Assembly: GCA_009996615.1 (NCBI GenBank)
Contig: JAACZU010000001.1
Span: forward strand, 1 to 64,000
DNA: 64,000 nucleotides
Direction: 5' to 3'
Source: Rhodanobacteraceae bacterium
GTDB taxonomy: Bacteria > Pseudomonadota > Gammaproteobacteria > Xanthomonadales > Rhodanobacteraceae
In this document: positions 8,396 to 18,474 of the stretch, piece after piece
How the letters are laid out: each line of letters begins with the position of its first letter
Position numbering within the stretch: position 1 is the first letter of the stretch
Made by a program: the position numbers and the translations under genes
Notes under the pieces: model-generated
What the model was told of the DNA's origin: nothing
Databases searched by the model: none
What the model saw: the letters and a program-made list of their open reading frames with translations, nothing else

Positions 8396-8519
8396 AGCCG
8401 GGAATGGGGAGTCGGGAATGGGGAATCGTTGAAGCGGGCCGGCTGTGGTCGGGTGGGGCGGAACCGGGAACGACACGCTGCTCTTTCGATTCCCGATTCC
8501 CCATTCCCGATTCCCGGCT
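8396..8519. repeat. inverted repeat of GGGAATSGGGAAT units
   Basis: Two 33-base arms (8396-8428 and 8487-8519) are inverted copies with 4 mismatches, built from GGGAATNG units and separated by 58 bases. The right arm runs into the stop codon of the short-chain dehydrogenase gene and the left arm ends 6 bases before efpL. It could form a strong hairpin between two co-directional genes. Confidence 0.8.
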
Positions 8520-9285
8520 ACTTCGGCGCCAACCGGATCGCGCCGTCGATGCGGATCGTCTCGCCGTTGAGGTAGCGGTTCTGGAGGATGAACGCGACCG
8601 TGTCGGCGTATTCCTCCGGCTTGCCCAGGCGCGAGGGGTAGGGCACCTGCGCGCACAGCGAGGCGTACACCTGCTCGGGCATGCCGTCGACCATCGGCGT
8701 GTGGAACACGCCCGGCGCGATCGTCATCACGCGCACGCCGATGCGCGCGAACTCGCGTGCCATCGGCAGCGTCATGCCGACCACGCCGCCCTTCGAGGCC
8801 GAGTACGCGGCCTGGCCGATCTGGCCTTCGAACGCGGCGATCGAGGCGGTGTTGATGATGACGCCGCGCTCGCCGTCCTCGCCCGGCGCGTTGTGCTGCA
8901 TCAGCGCGGCGGCGGCCTTGGCGACATTGAAGCTGCCGACCAGGTTGACCATCACCGTGGTCGCGAACGTCGCCAGCGGCATCGGGCCTTCCTTGCCGAG
9001 CACGCGGCCGGCGCCGAGGATGCCGGCGCAGTTGACGACGACGTTGAGGCCGCCGAGCGCGGCCTGCGCGTCCTTCAGGGTGGCGGCGACGCCGTCCTCG
9101 TTCGTCACGTCGGTGCGGAAGTAGCGCGCGGCGGCGCCGAGCTGCTGCGCGGCGGCGTGGCCCTTGTCGTCGTTGACGTCGAGCAGCGCGACCTGCGCGC
9201 CGTGCGCGACGAGGTGCTGCGCGACGGCGAAGCCGAGCCCGGAAGCGCCGCCGGTGACGACGGCCTTGACCTGATCGAGTTGCAT
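8518..9285 (-). CDS. short-chain dehydrogenase, 3-hydroxyacyl-CoA dehydrogenase type II-like
   Basis: The 255-residue protein has the NAD-binding TGGASGLG motif near residue 12, DVN at the end of beta 2 (NAD preference), NCAG, and the catalytic Ser-Tyr-Lys set ([17 protein letters not shown]). The [15 protein letters not shown] segment resembles the HSD17B10/type II 3-hydroxyacyl-CoA dehydrogenase group, which oxidises short and branched 3-hydroxyacyl-CoAs. That would suit the branched-chain catabolic genes further right, but the link is inferred. It is cytosolic. Its stop codon overlaps the end of the inverted repeat. Confidence 0.9.
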   Translation of the reverse strand: MQLDQVKAVVTGGASGLGFAVAQHLVAHGAQVALLDVNDDKGHAAAQQLGAAARYFRTDVTNEDGVAATLKDAQAALGGLNVVVNCAGILGAGRVLGKEGPMPLATFATTVMVNLVGSFNVAKAAAALMQHNAPGEDGERGVIINTASIAAFEGQIGQAAYSASKGGVVGMTLPMAREFARIGVRVMTIAPGVFHTPMVDGMPEQVYASLCAQVPYPSRLGKPEEYADTVAFILQNRYLNGETIRIDGAIRLAPK

Positions 9286-9377
9286 GGGAAGCCCTCTGTT
9301 TCGAGGGCGCGGATTCTAGCAGCCACCCCGGCGCGCCGGCGACGCGCCGGAGGGCAATTGCGGCGGCCACCGCCGTG

Positions 9378-9995
9378 TCAGCGGACCGGTGCCATCAGGT
9401 GCTGGTACGGCGTGCCGGCCCACATCACGTAGGGCTGCGTCGTGTCCGGATCGGGCTTCTTCGGATAGGCGTCGTAGAAGCCGGGATCCGCGCCGACGAC
9501 CATCACGTGCGGGCCGGTCTTGACCCAGTGGTTGCCCGCCTCGGGCTTGGTCGCGTACGGATCGGTATTGCTCGCGTCGGTGCCGCCTTCGAGCATGTAC
9601 ATGAAGCCGACCTTGCCGGGCGTGGGCGTCTGGTGCGTGGTCCAGGCGTTCACCCACTCCATCGCATTGGCATCCATGCACATCGGGTCGGGGCCCGGTG
9701 TGGCCGGGTTGTCCGGCATGCAGGTGAAGCCGTTGCTGCCCTGGCGCAGCGTGCGCATCTTGCCGGCTTCGTCCATCACGACGACGCTGGCGTGCTTGCC
9801 CACGTTGACTGGCGCGGCGCGCATCGCGCTGGCGATCAGCTTGGCGTCGCCCGGCATCGCACCGGCGGCGTGCTTGCCGCCCATGCCCTGCATCGCTTCG
9901 TGGGTAGGCGGCTTGTCTGCGGCCCAGGCGCTCAGCGCGAGCGTCACGGCCATGCCGACGAGCGCGGATCGATGGAACAGACGCACGGTACACAT
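9378..9995 (-). CDS. exported hypothetical protein
   Basis: The 205-residue product starts after a clear GGGAGG at 5-base spacing. An N-terminal signal peptide (LVGMAVTLALSAWAADKP) predicts export with cleavage near residue 25. A Met/His/Gly-rich stretch follows (THEAMQGMGGKHAAGAMPGD), then FTCMPDNPATPGPDPMCMD with two cysteines that could pair, and a C-terminal YVMWAGTPYQHLM. The same architecture occurs, from memory, in unannotated exported proteins of several Proteobacteria. Function unknown. Confidence 0.75.
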   Translation of the reverse strand: MCTVRLFHRSALVGMAVTLALSAWAADKPPTHEAMQGMGGKHAAGAMPGDAKLIASAMRAAPVNVGKHASVVVMDEAGKMRTLRQGSNGFTCMPDNPATPGPDPMCMDANAMEWVNAWTTHQTPTPGKVGFMYMLEGGTDASNTDPYATKPEAGNHWVKTGPHVMVVGADPGFYDAYPKKPDPDTTQPYVMWAGTPYQHLMAPVR

Positions 9996-10175
9996 GACAT
10001 CCTCCCGATCGGATTTCGATCACTGGGGCCGGGTTGGCGCGCCCAATTTCCTCCGGTTCCCGAGGGGCGTCAACGGACGCGAAACGGCGTCGGCACGAGG
10101 CAAACGGCGTGCCAGAGGCGGGCGTCGGAGCGGGCGCGATCACGCCGCCGCGGCAGGCGTCCCCAACGCGCCGCC

Positions 10176-10982
10176 TCAGCCGATCGTGCGGCGGAAGTCC
10201 AGGTCGTAGCGGGCGCCGCCGGTGAGTGCATGCAGGCGCAGGTTGGTGATGCGGATCGGCGCGCCGGGGGCGAGGTCGGCGATGTTCGACTCGACCATCT
10301 CGGCCGGGTCGATTAGCGTGATGCCGCCGCTGCCGATGACCTCGAGCACGTTGTCCGGCCCGATCACGGCGGCGGTGGCGGCGTCGACGCCGAGGCCGAG
10401 CGCGAACGGGTTTAGCGCCAGCGCCGCCAGCAGGCGGCCGAGCCGATCGCTGGCGGCGCCGCCCTGATCGATCACGACGCGGTTGGTCAGGCCCAGGCCC
10501 GGCGCCAGGTTCGCGCCGCCGCTGCGTGGCGTCGCGCCCTCGCTGCCGTGCGCCAGCATGTGTTCGCACAGCGCCGCCGCGCCGGCACCACAGCCGGCCA
10601 CCGCCAGTCCTTCGGCGTTGCGCCGGCGCAGCACGCGCGCGAGCGCGGTTCCGCCGATCAGCGTCGACAGGCGCAGCGGCTGGTCGGACAGCAGCAGGGC
10701 GAGCTGGGCGCGCTCGAGCGCGTCGAGCAGCGCCGGCCGCTCGCTGTCGGCACGCGCCTGCAGCAGGTGCCGATGTACCTCGCCGGCGCCGGCATCGAAC
10801 AGCGCGCGCTCGAGGTCGTCGTCCCCGCGCGGTTCGAGCGCGCCGATCACGACGACGCGCGGATGCGGATCGAGCAGGGCGAGCAACTGGCCGAGCAGGC
10901 GCGCGTCGCGTTCGTTCGTGCCGAGGTCGCCACTGGCGACGATCAGGCCGCGCTGGCGGTCGGGAGCGAGTTTCGCGGGCAT
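10176..10982 (-). CDS. cyanophycinase-like (S51-fold) protein lacking catalytic Ser and His
   Basis: The 268-residue protein follows the cyanophycinase plan: LIVASGDLG at the start, VVVIGALEP, SDQPLRLSTLIGGTAL, the nucleophile elbow, then PGLGLTNRVVIDQ and LALNPFALGLGVDAATAAVI. The elbow reads AGCGAGAA at residues 130-137, so Gly132 replaces the nucleophilic Ser of the usual GTSAGA. At 172-174 the Asp-Gln-His motif is Asp-Gln-Gly. The substrate arginines are partly kept (Arg180 and Arg183 present, 178 is Ser; numbering from memory of the Synechocystis enzyme). Hydrolysis of cyanophycin by the known mechanism is therefore unlikely. It might be a binding or regulatory protein. No cyanophycin synthetase gene is nearby. 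Confidence 0.8.
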   Translation of the reverse strand: MPAKLAPDRQRGLIVASGDLGTNERDARLLGQLLALLDPHPRVVVIGALEPRGDDDLERALFDAGAGEVHRHLLQARADSERPALLDALERAQLALLLSDQPLRLSTLIGGTALARVLRRRNAEGLAVAGCGAGAAALCEHMLAHGSEGATPRSGGANLAPGLGLTNRVVIDQGGAASDRLGRLLAALALNPFALGLGVDAATAAVIGPDNVLEVIGSGGITLIDPAEMVESNIADLAPGAPIRITNLRLHALTGGARYDLDFRRTIG

Positions 10983-11022
10983 GGCGGATGCGCGGGCGGG
11001 ATTCCAAGTATAGGCCGAGCGC

Positions 11023-13314
11023 TCAGCGCAGGGCGCGGATGTGCGTGGCGAACGCCGCGGGATCGAGCGCCGGGCTGAACAGGTGGCCCTGGCCGAGCAT
11101 CATGCCGTGGCGCAGCAGGAACGTGCGCTGGGCCTCGGTCTCGACCCCTTCGGCGATCATCGTCAGGCCCAGCGCGTGGCCGACGCGGATGATCGCTTCG
11201 CAAATGGCCGCGTCGGCGTGGCTGGCGGGCACGCGGCGCATGAAGTCGTAGCTGATCTTGAAGCCGTCGATCGGCAGCTGGCGCAGGTAGTTGAGCGCCG
11301 AATAGCCCTCGCCGAAGTCGTCGATCGTGATGGTCACGCCGACCTCGCGCAGGGTATTGAACGTCTGCAGCGTGTCGGGCGTGTCGTCGATCAGCATGCG
11401 CTCGATCAGTTCCAGCTCGAGCGCGTCGCCGGGCAGGCCGTGGCGGCGAAGCGCGGTGAGAACCGTGTCGAGGAACGATTCGCTCAGCAGCTGCCGGTAG
11501 GAAACATTCACCGCGACGCGGTCGAGCGACACGCCGGCATCGCGCCATTCGCGCAGCTGGCGGCAGGCCTCGTCGATCGCCCAGGCGCCGATCGCGACGA
11601 TGTCGCCGGTGCTCTCGGCGTGCTGCACGAACTCGAGCGGCTGCAGCTCGCCGCGTTGCGGATGGCGCCAGCGCAGCAGCGCCTCGGCGGCGACGACGCG
11701 GCCGCTGGCGAGCTCGACCTGCGGCTGGTACAGCAGGTGCAGTTCGCCGTGGCCGAGCGCATGGCGCAACTGGTTCTCGATGGCGAGGCTGTTCTCGACG
11801 CGGCGCGCAAGCGCCGGCGAGAACATCTGCCAGGTGTTGCGCCCGCGATGCTTGGCTTCGCTCATCGCGGCGTCGGCGTGCTTGAGCAGTTGTTGCGCGG
11901 TCCGGCCACCGTCGGGGTAGCGCGCGACGCCGATCGAGGCGCTGATCACGAATTCCTCGCCGCCGTGCTCGAACGGGCAGCGGAACGCCGCGTTGATCGC
12001 TGCGGCGATCTCGCCCGGCGCCTCCTCGCGCAGCGAACGCGGCAGGACGACGAGGAACTCGTCGCCGGCGAAGCGGCCGCAGCGCGCCCCCTCGGGTAGG
12101 CACTCCTGCAACCGCAGTGCGGCACTGCCGAGCAGGCGGTCGCCGGCGTCGGCGCCGAGGATGTCATTGATGACCTTGAAGCGGTCGAGGTCGATGTACA
12201 GCAGGGCAGGCCCGTCCGCGTTGCGCGCTTCGCCGATCTGGCGGTTGAGCTCGTCGAGGATGCTCTCGCGGTTGGCCAGGCCGGTGACCGGATCGGTGAC
12301 CGCCTTGCGCCGCAACTCCAGTTCCATCTGCCTGCGCTCGGTGATGTCCTGGCAGGTGCCGATCAGGCCGTAGATGTCGTTGCCGCGCACGAGCGGGCGC
12401 GACACCGCGCTGATCCAGCGCCGCCGGCCGAGCGCCGTGACGATCTCGTATTCCTGCCGTTTCCCCTGCTGACCGGCCATGACCTCCCGCAGGTCGCGTT
12501 GCGCCCGCTCGCGGCTGCGCGGCGCGAACAGGGACAGCACGCGCTCGAGCGTGACCGGAAACTCCGGAGAGAGGTCGAACAGGCGGTACATGCCGCTCGT
12601 CCAGACCGGCTCGTCGCGGCCGAACAGCAGCTCGAAGCCGCCGATGTGGCCGAGCGCCTGCGTCTGTTCGAGCAGCTCCTGCGTGCGCTTGACTTCAGTG
12701 ACATCGTTGAACGTGGAAACGACCCCGTACGGCCGCGCCTCGCCCGGGCGCCGCAGTGGTGTCGCACTGACCTGCATCCACAGCGGCGCATCGGCCTTCG
12801 GCAGCCAGAAACAGATCAGCTCGGCTTCCACGGCATGGCCGTTGGCGAGCGCGCGCAGGCCGGGGAAGTTGCGCGGCGAGAGCATGTTCCCGTCGTTGTC
12901 GGAGAAGCGCCAGCCAGGGAAGCCGGCGGCTTCCAGCCGCGACAGCTCGCCGGAATCGACCCTGAAGATCCGCAGCGCCGCCGGGTTGGCGTAGATGACG
13001 CGCCCGGTCGCATTGCGCACGAGGACGCCGGTGTCCATCGCATCCAGCAGGGCGTGCTCGTGCGTGACCACCTCGTGATGGGCGCCCGCGAGGGGTTGCG
13101 GGTCCGGCGAGGCCTGCGCCATGTCGCGCCGTTCGCGCAATTCCTCGATCGCCCGGTGCAGCGTGCTGCGCAGGCCGGGGCCGAGGCCGGCGCCGGTCGC
13201 CAGCAGCGTGGTGAGTGCTGCGACGGCGCCGCCGACGCCATCGGCTGCTGGCACAGCATTTTCGTCGTGCGCGACGGATTCGACGGTCGTCGGCGCCAAC
13301 CCCTGAGAGTGCAT
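11023..13314 (-). CDS. PAS-PAS-GGDEF-EAL cyclic di-GMP signalling protein
   Basis: The 763-residue soluble protein has two PAS domains (about 75-195, starting LLDAMDTGVLVRNATGRVIY, and 200-325). A GGDEF domain follows (about 340-495, with AGDEF near residue 418, a variant compatible with activity). Last is an EAL domain (about 510-755) with EALLRW, VNVSYRQL, ELIERM, TIDDFGEGYSAL and AEGVET. Both metal-binding acids of the EAL core are present, so phosphodiesterase activity is likely; the cyclase may be active or regulatory. No membrane segment is seen. It is transcribed toward the cyanophycinase-like gene, 40 bases away. Confidence 0.92.
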   Translation of the reverse strand: MHSQGLAPTTVESVAHDENAVPAADGVGGAVAALTTLLATGAGLGPGLRSTLHRAIEELRERRDMAQASPDPQPLAGAHHEVVTHEHALLDAMDTGVLVRNATGRVIYANPAALRIFRVDSGELSRLEAAGFPGWRFSDNDGNMLSPRNFPGLRALANGHAVEAELICFWLPKADAPLWMQVSATPLRRPGEARPYGVVSTFNDVTEVKRTQELLEQTQALGHIGGFELLFGRDEPVWTSGMYRLFDLSPEFPVTLERVLSLFAPRSRERAQRDLREVMAGQQGKRQEYEIVTALGRRRWISAVSRPLVRGNDIYGLIGTCQDITERRQMELELRRKAVTDPVTGLANRESILDELNRQIGEARNADGPALLYIDLDRFKVINDILGADAGDRLLGSAALRLQECLPEGARCGRFAGDEFLVVLPRSLREEAPGEIAAAINAAFRCPFEHGGEEFVISASIGVARYPDGGRTAQQLLKHADAAMSEAKHRGRNTWQMFSPALARRVENSLAIENQLRHALGHGELHLLYQPQVELASGRVVAAEALLRWRHPQRGELQPLEFVQHAESTGDIVAIGAWAIDEACRQLREWRDAGVSLDRVAVNVSYRQLLSESFLDTVLTALRRHGLPGDALELELIERMLIDDTPDTLQTFNTLREVGVTITIDDFGEGYSALNYLRQLPIDGFKISYDFMRRVPASHADAAICEAIIRVGHALGLTMIAEGVETEAQRTFLLRHGMMLGQGHLFSPALDPAAFATHIRALR

Positions 13315-13455
13315 CGCGTCCCCACTTCGCGTGCGTGTGCCGGCAACTTTACATCGCGGCGGCGAAAGATGGAAAAGTCGCGTGCGCAGGGAATCCGGCT
13401 GTCGCTTGTCGCAGTCGCGACAAGGGGCGCGGGCGCCGCGCGGCGCAGGTCCGTG

Positions 13456-14358
13456 CTAGATGCCGGCCCGTGCCACGCGGCTGCCGGTTTCGCGGCCGAG
13501 CTGCGCGCTCAGCCACAGTCCGGTCTCTACCAGCGCCGGCAGGTCGATGCCGGTCGCGATGCCCAGGCCTTCGAGCATGTAGACGACGTCCTCCGTGGCG
13601 ACGTTGCCGGTGGCACCCTTCGCGTACGGGCAGCCGCCGGTGCCGGAAACCGCGCTGTCGACCACGCTCACGCCTTCCTCCAGGCAGGCGAGGATGTTCG
13701 CCAGCGCCTGCCCGCGCGTGTCGTGGAAGTGCACGGCCAGCGCGTCCATCGGCACCTCGGCCGTGACCGCGCGCAGCATCGCGCGCGCCTTGCCCGGCGT
13801 ACCGATGCCGATCGTGTCGCCGAGCGAGACCTCGTAGCAGCCCAGCTCGTGCAGGCGCCGCGCGACGCGCACGACGTCGGCGACCGGCACTTCGCCCTGG
13901 TACGGGCAGCCGAGCACGGTGGAGACATAGCCGCGCACGCTCACGCCGTCGGCGCGCGCCTGTTCGAGCACCGGCACGAAGCGCTCGATCGACTCGTCGA
14001 TCGAGGCGTTGATGTTCTTGCGGTTGAACGCCTCGCTTGCCGCGGTGAAGATCGCGACCTCGCGCGCGCCGACCGCGCGCGCGCGCTCGTAGCCCTGCAG
14101 GTTCGGCACCAGCACCGGGTAGGCGACGCCGGGCTTCTTCGCGATGCCGGCGAACACCTCGGCCGCGTCGGCCAGCTGCGGCACCCATTTCGGGCTGACG
14201 AAGCTGGTCGCTTCGATCGTGCGCAGGCCGGTCGCCGACAGGCGGTCGATCAGCTCGATCTTGGTCGCGGCCGGGATGATCGTCTTCTCGTTCTGCAGGC
14301 CGTCGCGCGGACCGACCTCGACGATGCGGACGGCGACGGGGAGGGAGGTGTCGGACAT
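13456..14358 (-). CDS. hydroxymethylglutaryl-CoA lyase
   Basis: The 300-residue protein opens with [16 protein letters not shown], the metal-binding Asp and active-site Arg of HMG-CoA lyases, and has [28 protein letters not shown] and the signature [15 protein letters not shown] with the catalytic Cys. It splits HMG-CoA into acetoacetate and acetyl-CoA, the last step of leucine degradation. The genes for the preceding steps (carboxylase alpha subunit, hydratase) lie just upstream on the same strand, so this belongs to a liu-type cluster, although 324 repeat-rich bases separate it from the carboxylase. Confidence 0.95.
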   Translation of the reverse strand: MSDTSLPVAVRIVEVGPRDGLQNEKTIIPAATKIELIDRLSATGLRTIEATSFVSPKWVPQLADAAEVFAGIAKKPGVAYPVLVPNLQGYERARAVGAREVAIFTAASEAFNRKNINASIDESIERFVPVLEQARADGVSVRGYVSTVLGCPYQGEVPVADVVRVARRLHELGCYEVSLGDTIGIGTPGKARAMLRAVTAEVPMDALAVHFHDTRGQALANILACLEEGVSVVDSAVSGTGGCPYAKGATGNVATEDVVYMLEGLGIATGIDLPALVETGLWLSAQLGRETGSRVARAGI

Positions 14359-14682
14359 GTCGATTCCTGTGGGACGCCCGCGCCGATGGCCGGCGCGGCA
14401 ATGGCCGATGATCGCACGCCGCCGTCCCGTCCACGCATGCGTGATGGCTAGGCGCGCAGCGCCGCTCTCGGTAGGAGCGGCTTTAGCCGCGATGCTCTGG
14501 CGTGGACGCGAAGAGGAGAAGCATCGCGCCTTCCGGCGCTCCTACAGAAGCAGCGCGGCGCCGTTCTCGGTGGGAGCGGCGGCAGCCGCGATGCTCTGGC
14601 CCTCAACCAAGCATCCATCCATGGAGCGCTCTCCGGTCGGCATCCATGCCTCCCCCTCAGCGGCCTGAGGGCCGCTTCGACC
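14359..14682. other. intergenic region with GTAG palindromes
   Basis: This 324-base gap holds no convincing gene. It contains three related GTAG/GTGG-type palindromes (14471-14595) and otherwise nothing recognised. Confidence 0.6.
14471..14595. repeat. REP-like GTAG palindromes, three copies
   Basis: Copies lie at 14471-14496 (GTAGGAGCGGCTTTAGCCGC plus GATGCT), 14520-14545 (inverted) and 14570-14595 (GTGGGAGCGGCGGCAGCCGC plus GATGCT). The first and third are both preceded by a TCTCGG. Each folds into a short hairpin behind a 5' GTAG, the layout of the GTAG REPs described in Stenotrophomonas. No REP-associated transposase is in the window. Confidence 0.8.
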
Positions 14683-16701
<2,019 letters not shown>

Positions 16702-16801
16702 GGATGGACGCGGATGGGCGCGGAGTGTTCATGGATTGTCCGTAGACGCGGCGTTTGATGGGGGCGCGGCGGGGTGGGGGCGAAGCGAGGGGCAGCTTTT
16801 C

Positions 16802-16893
16802 GTAGGGTGGGCCGCAGCGCCGAAGGCGCGAGTCCCACCGTTGTTGTGTACGGGCGGTGGGACTCGCCGCTGCGCGGCTGCGTCCCACCCTAC
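16802..16893. repeat. inverted repeat GTAGGGTGGG...CCCACCCTAC
   Basis: This 92-bp element has exact terminal inverted GTAGGGTGGG ends and internal palindromes (GCAGCGCCGAAGGCGC and GCCGCTGCGCGGCTGCG). Related copies are at 46821-46908 and 55990-56081. It lies between the VOC gene and the carboxylase gene. Confidence 0.85.
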
Positions 16894-16910
16894 GAAAGAA
16901 TCACAGGCCC

Positions 16911-17294
16911 TCAGCCTTCCGGCGCGTGGCACACCGCCTCGATGTTATGGCCATCGGGGTCGAGCACGAACGCGCCGAAGTAGTCCGGATGGTAGTGCGT
17001 GCGCAGGCCCGGCGGGCCGTTGTCGCGGCCGCCGGCGGCGAGCGCGGCGTCGTAGAACGCGCGCACCGCGGCACGCGTCGGCGCATTGAAGGCGACATGC
17101 GTGCCGGTGGCGGCGCCCGGGCCGATCCAGAAGTACGGCTTGGCGTGCTCGCCGAAGCCGGCGTGGTGGTCGTCCGCGCCGGAGGAGGGGTCGACTTCCA
17201 GGATCAGCGTGATGCCGAGCGGCGCCAGCGCGCGTTCGTAGAACGCCTTGCTGCGTGCGTAGTCGGATACGGCGATGCCGATGTGGTCGAGCAT
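16911..17294 (-). CDS. VOC (glyoxalase/dioxygenase fold) family protein
   Basis: The 127-residue protein begins MLDHIGIAVSDYARSKAFY, the classic first beta-alpha unit of the vicinal oxygen chelate fold, with His4 as a potential metal ligand. It ends with YHPDYFGAFVLDPDGHNIEAV, where DPDGHNIE supplies the second half of the site. Such proteins act on glyoxal adducts, epoxides or catechols; the substrate cannot be read. Its start is 2 bases from the stop of the hydratase gene, so the two are almost certainly co-transcribed and possibly coupled. Confidence 0.85.
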   Translation of the reverse strand: MLDHIGIAVSDYARSKAFYERALAPLGITLILEVDPSSGADDHHAGFGEHAKPYFWIGPGAATGTHVAFNAPTRAAVRAFYDAALAAGGRDNGPPGLRTHYHPDYFGAFVLDPDGHNIEAVCHAPEG

Positions 17295-17296
17295 GG

Positions 17297-18088
17297 CTAC
17301 TCCTTCACCCAGGCGGGCGCGCGTTTGTCGAGGAACGCGGCGAGGCCGGCCTGGCCTTCCGCGGAGACCCGCAGGCGCGCGATCAGCTCGGCGTTCTGCG
17401 TGTCGGTGTGTTCGGCGGATTCGACCGTCATGCCGGCGATGCGCAATGCCAATCGTTTGGCTTCGGCCTGTGCCAGCGGGCCGCCCTTGGCGAGGAAATG
17501 CAGCGCGCGCTCGACCGCGGCGTCGAGCTGGTCGGGCGCGACGACTTCGTGCACCAGGCCGATGCGCGCAGCGTGCGCGGCGTCGAACACCTCGCCGCTG
17601 ACGAACAGGCGGCGTGCATGGCGGCCGCCGATCGCGGCGATCACGTACGGCGAGATCACCGCCGGCACCAGGCCGAGCTTGACCTCGGACAGCGAGAACT
17701 TGGCGCCCTCGACGCCGATCGCGAGGTCGCAGCAGGCGACCAGGCCGACGCCGCCGCCGTAGGCCGAGCCGTTGACGCGCGCGATCGTCGGCTTGGCGAG
17801 GAAGTTCAGCGTGCGCATCAGCGCGGCCAGGCGCAGCGAGTCGGCGCGGTTGTCGGCCTCGCTCGCCTGCGCCATGCCGCGCATCCAGTTGAGGTCGGCG
17901 CCGGCCGAGAACGAGGCGCCGGCGCCGGTCAGCACGACCGCGCGCACGGCCGGGTTGCGCTCGCAGTCGGCCAACGCGGCGGTCAGGTCGGCGATCAGCG
18001 CGTCGTCGAACGCGTTGTGCACGTTCGCGCGGTTCAGCGTGATCGTGGCGACGCCGGCGTCGACGACGACCAGCACGGTCTCACTCAT
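17297..18088 (-). CDS. liuC: enoyl-CoA hydratase/isomerase, methylglutaconyl-CoA hydratase-like
   Basis: This 263-residue crotonase-fold protein has the oxyanion-hole segment FSAGADLNWMRGMAQ and ARVNGSAYGGGVGLVACCDLAI. The Gly in GGGVGL, where many crotonases have Glu, is typical of the LiuC/AtuE methylglutaconyl-CoA hydratases. SLSEVKLGLVPAVISPYV supplies the other acidic residue. It would hydrate 3-methylglutaconyl-CoA to HMG-CoA, between the carboxylase and the lyase encoded downstream. It is the first gene of the minus-strand unit and divergent from feoA. Assignment to this step rests on motif and neighbours. Confidence 0.82.
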   Translation of the reverse strand: MSETVLVVVDAGVATITLNRANVHNAFDDALIADLTAALADCERNPAVRAVVLTGAGASFSAGADLNWMRGMAQASEADNRADSLRLAALMRTLNFLAKPTIARVNGSAYGGGVGLVACCDLAIGVEGAKFSLSEVKLGLVPAVISPYVIAAIGGRHARRLFVSGEVFDAAHAARIGLVHEVVAPDQLDAAVERALHFLAKGGPLAQAEAKRLALRIAGMTVESAEHTDTQNAELIARLRVSAEGQAGLAAFLDKRAPAWVKE

Positions 18089-18190
18089 GCGGCTTCATCC
18101 CCAGGGTTTTCGAGGCGGCGATGATAGCCGAGCAGGCGCTGCGACTTGCCGCCGCGGGCGGCCGGCCTTCGGTTTTGGCGCGAATCTGGC

Positions 18191-18212
18191 ATAATGCGAA
18201 CCATTCTTATTT
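18191..18212 (+). promoter_or_regulatory. probable Fur box upstream of feoAB
   Basis: The sequence ATAATGCGAACCATTCTTAT plus TT is close to the 19-bp Fur consensus (GATAATGATAATCATTATC type). It overlaps a -10-like CATAAT at 18190-18195. It lies directly in front of feoA, so iron-bound Fur would block this promoter. Confidence 0.75.
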
Positions 18213-18219
18213 GCGCGCA

Positions 18220-18474
18220 GTGGTCGACGTGCGGCTATCCGAATTGAAACAGGGTGTCACGGCCGTGGTTCGCGAAGTCGAAGATGCCCATGACGCCGAC
18301 ACGATCGCGCGGCGCCTGCGCGAGCTCGGCTTCGTCGCCGGCGAGCCGGTGCGCATCGTGGCGCACGCGCCGTTCGGCGGCGATCCGCTGCTGGTGCAGG
18401 TCGGCTTCACGCGCTTCGCGCTGCGCAGGAGCGAGGCGGCGCGCGTGCGCCTGACCACGCTGGGGGCCGCATGA
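18220..18474 (+). CDS. feoA: ferrous iron transport protein A
   Basis: The start is set at GTG 18220, or a TTG at 18211, because the longer frame from 18121 would run through the Fur box. The 84-residue product has the SH3-like FeoA core: LSELKQG, then RRLRELGFVAGEPVRIVAHAPFGGDPLLVQVG and FALRRSEAARV. FeoA is a small cytosolic partner of FeoB. Its stop overlaps the feoB start by ATGA, indicating coupled translation. Confidence 0.9.
   Translation: MVDVRLSELKQGVTAVVREVEDAHDADTIARRLRELGFVAGEPVRIVAHAPFGGDPLLVQVGFTRFALRRSEAARVRLTTLGAA

Noticed and set aside
12040-12070. AGDEF as an inactivated GGDEF domain
   Set aside because: Ala at the first position is a common variant of active cyclases, so inactivity cannot be claimed.
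14471-14595. Possible CRISPR array
   Set aside because: Only three imperfect palindromes with unequal spacing and changing orientation; no cas genes in the window.
18121-18219. Upstream extension of feoA
   Set aside because: It would read through the Fur box and promoter; FeoA homology starts after the GTG at 18220.
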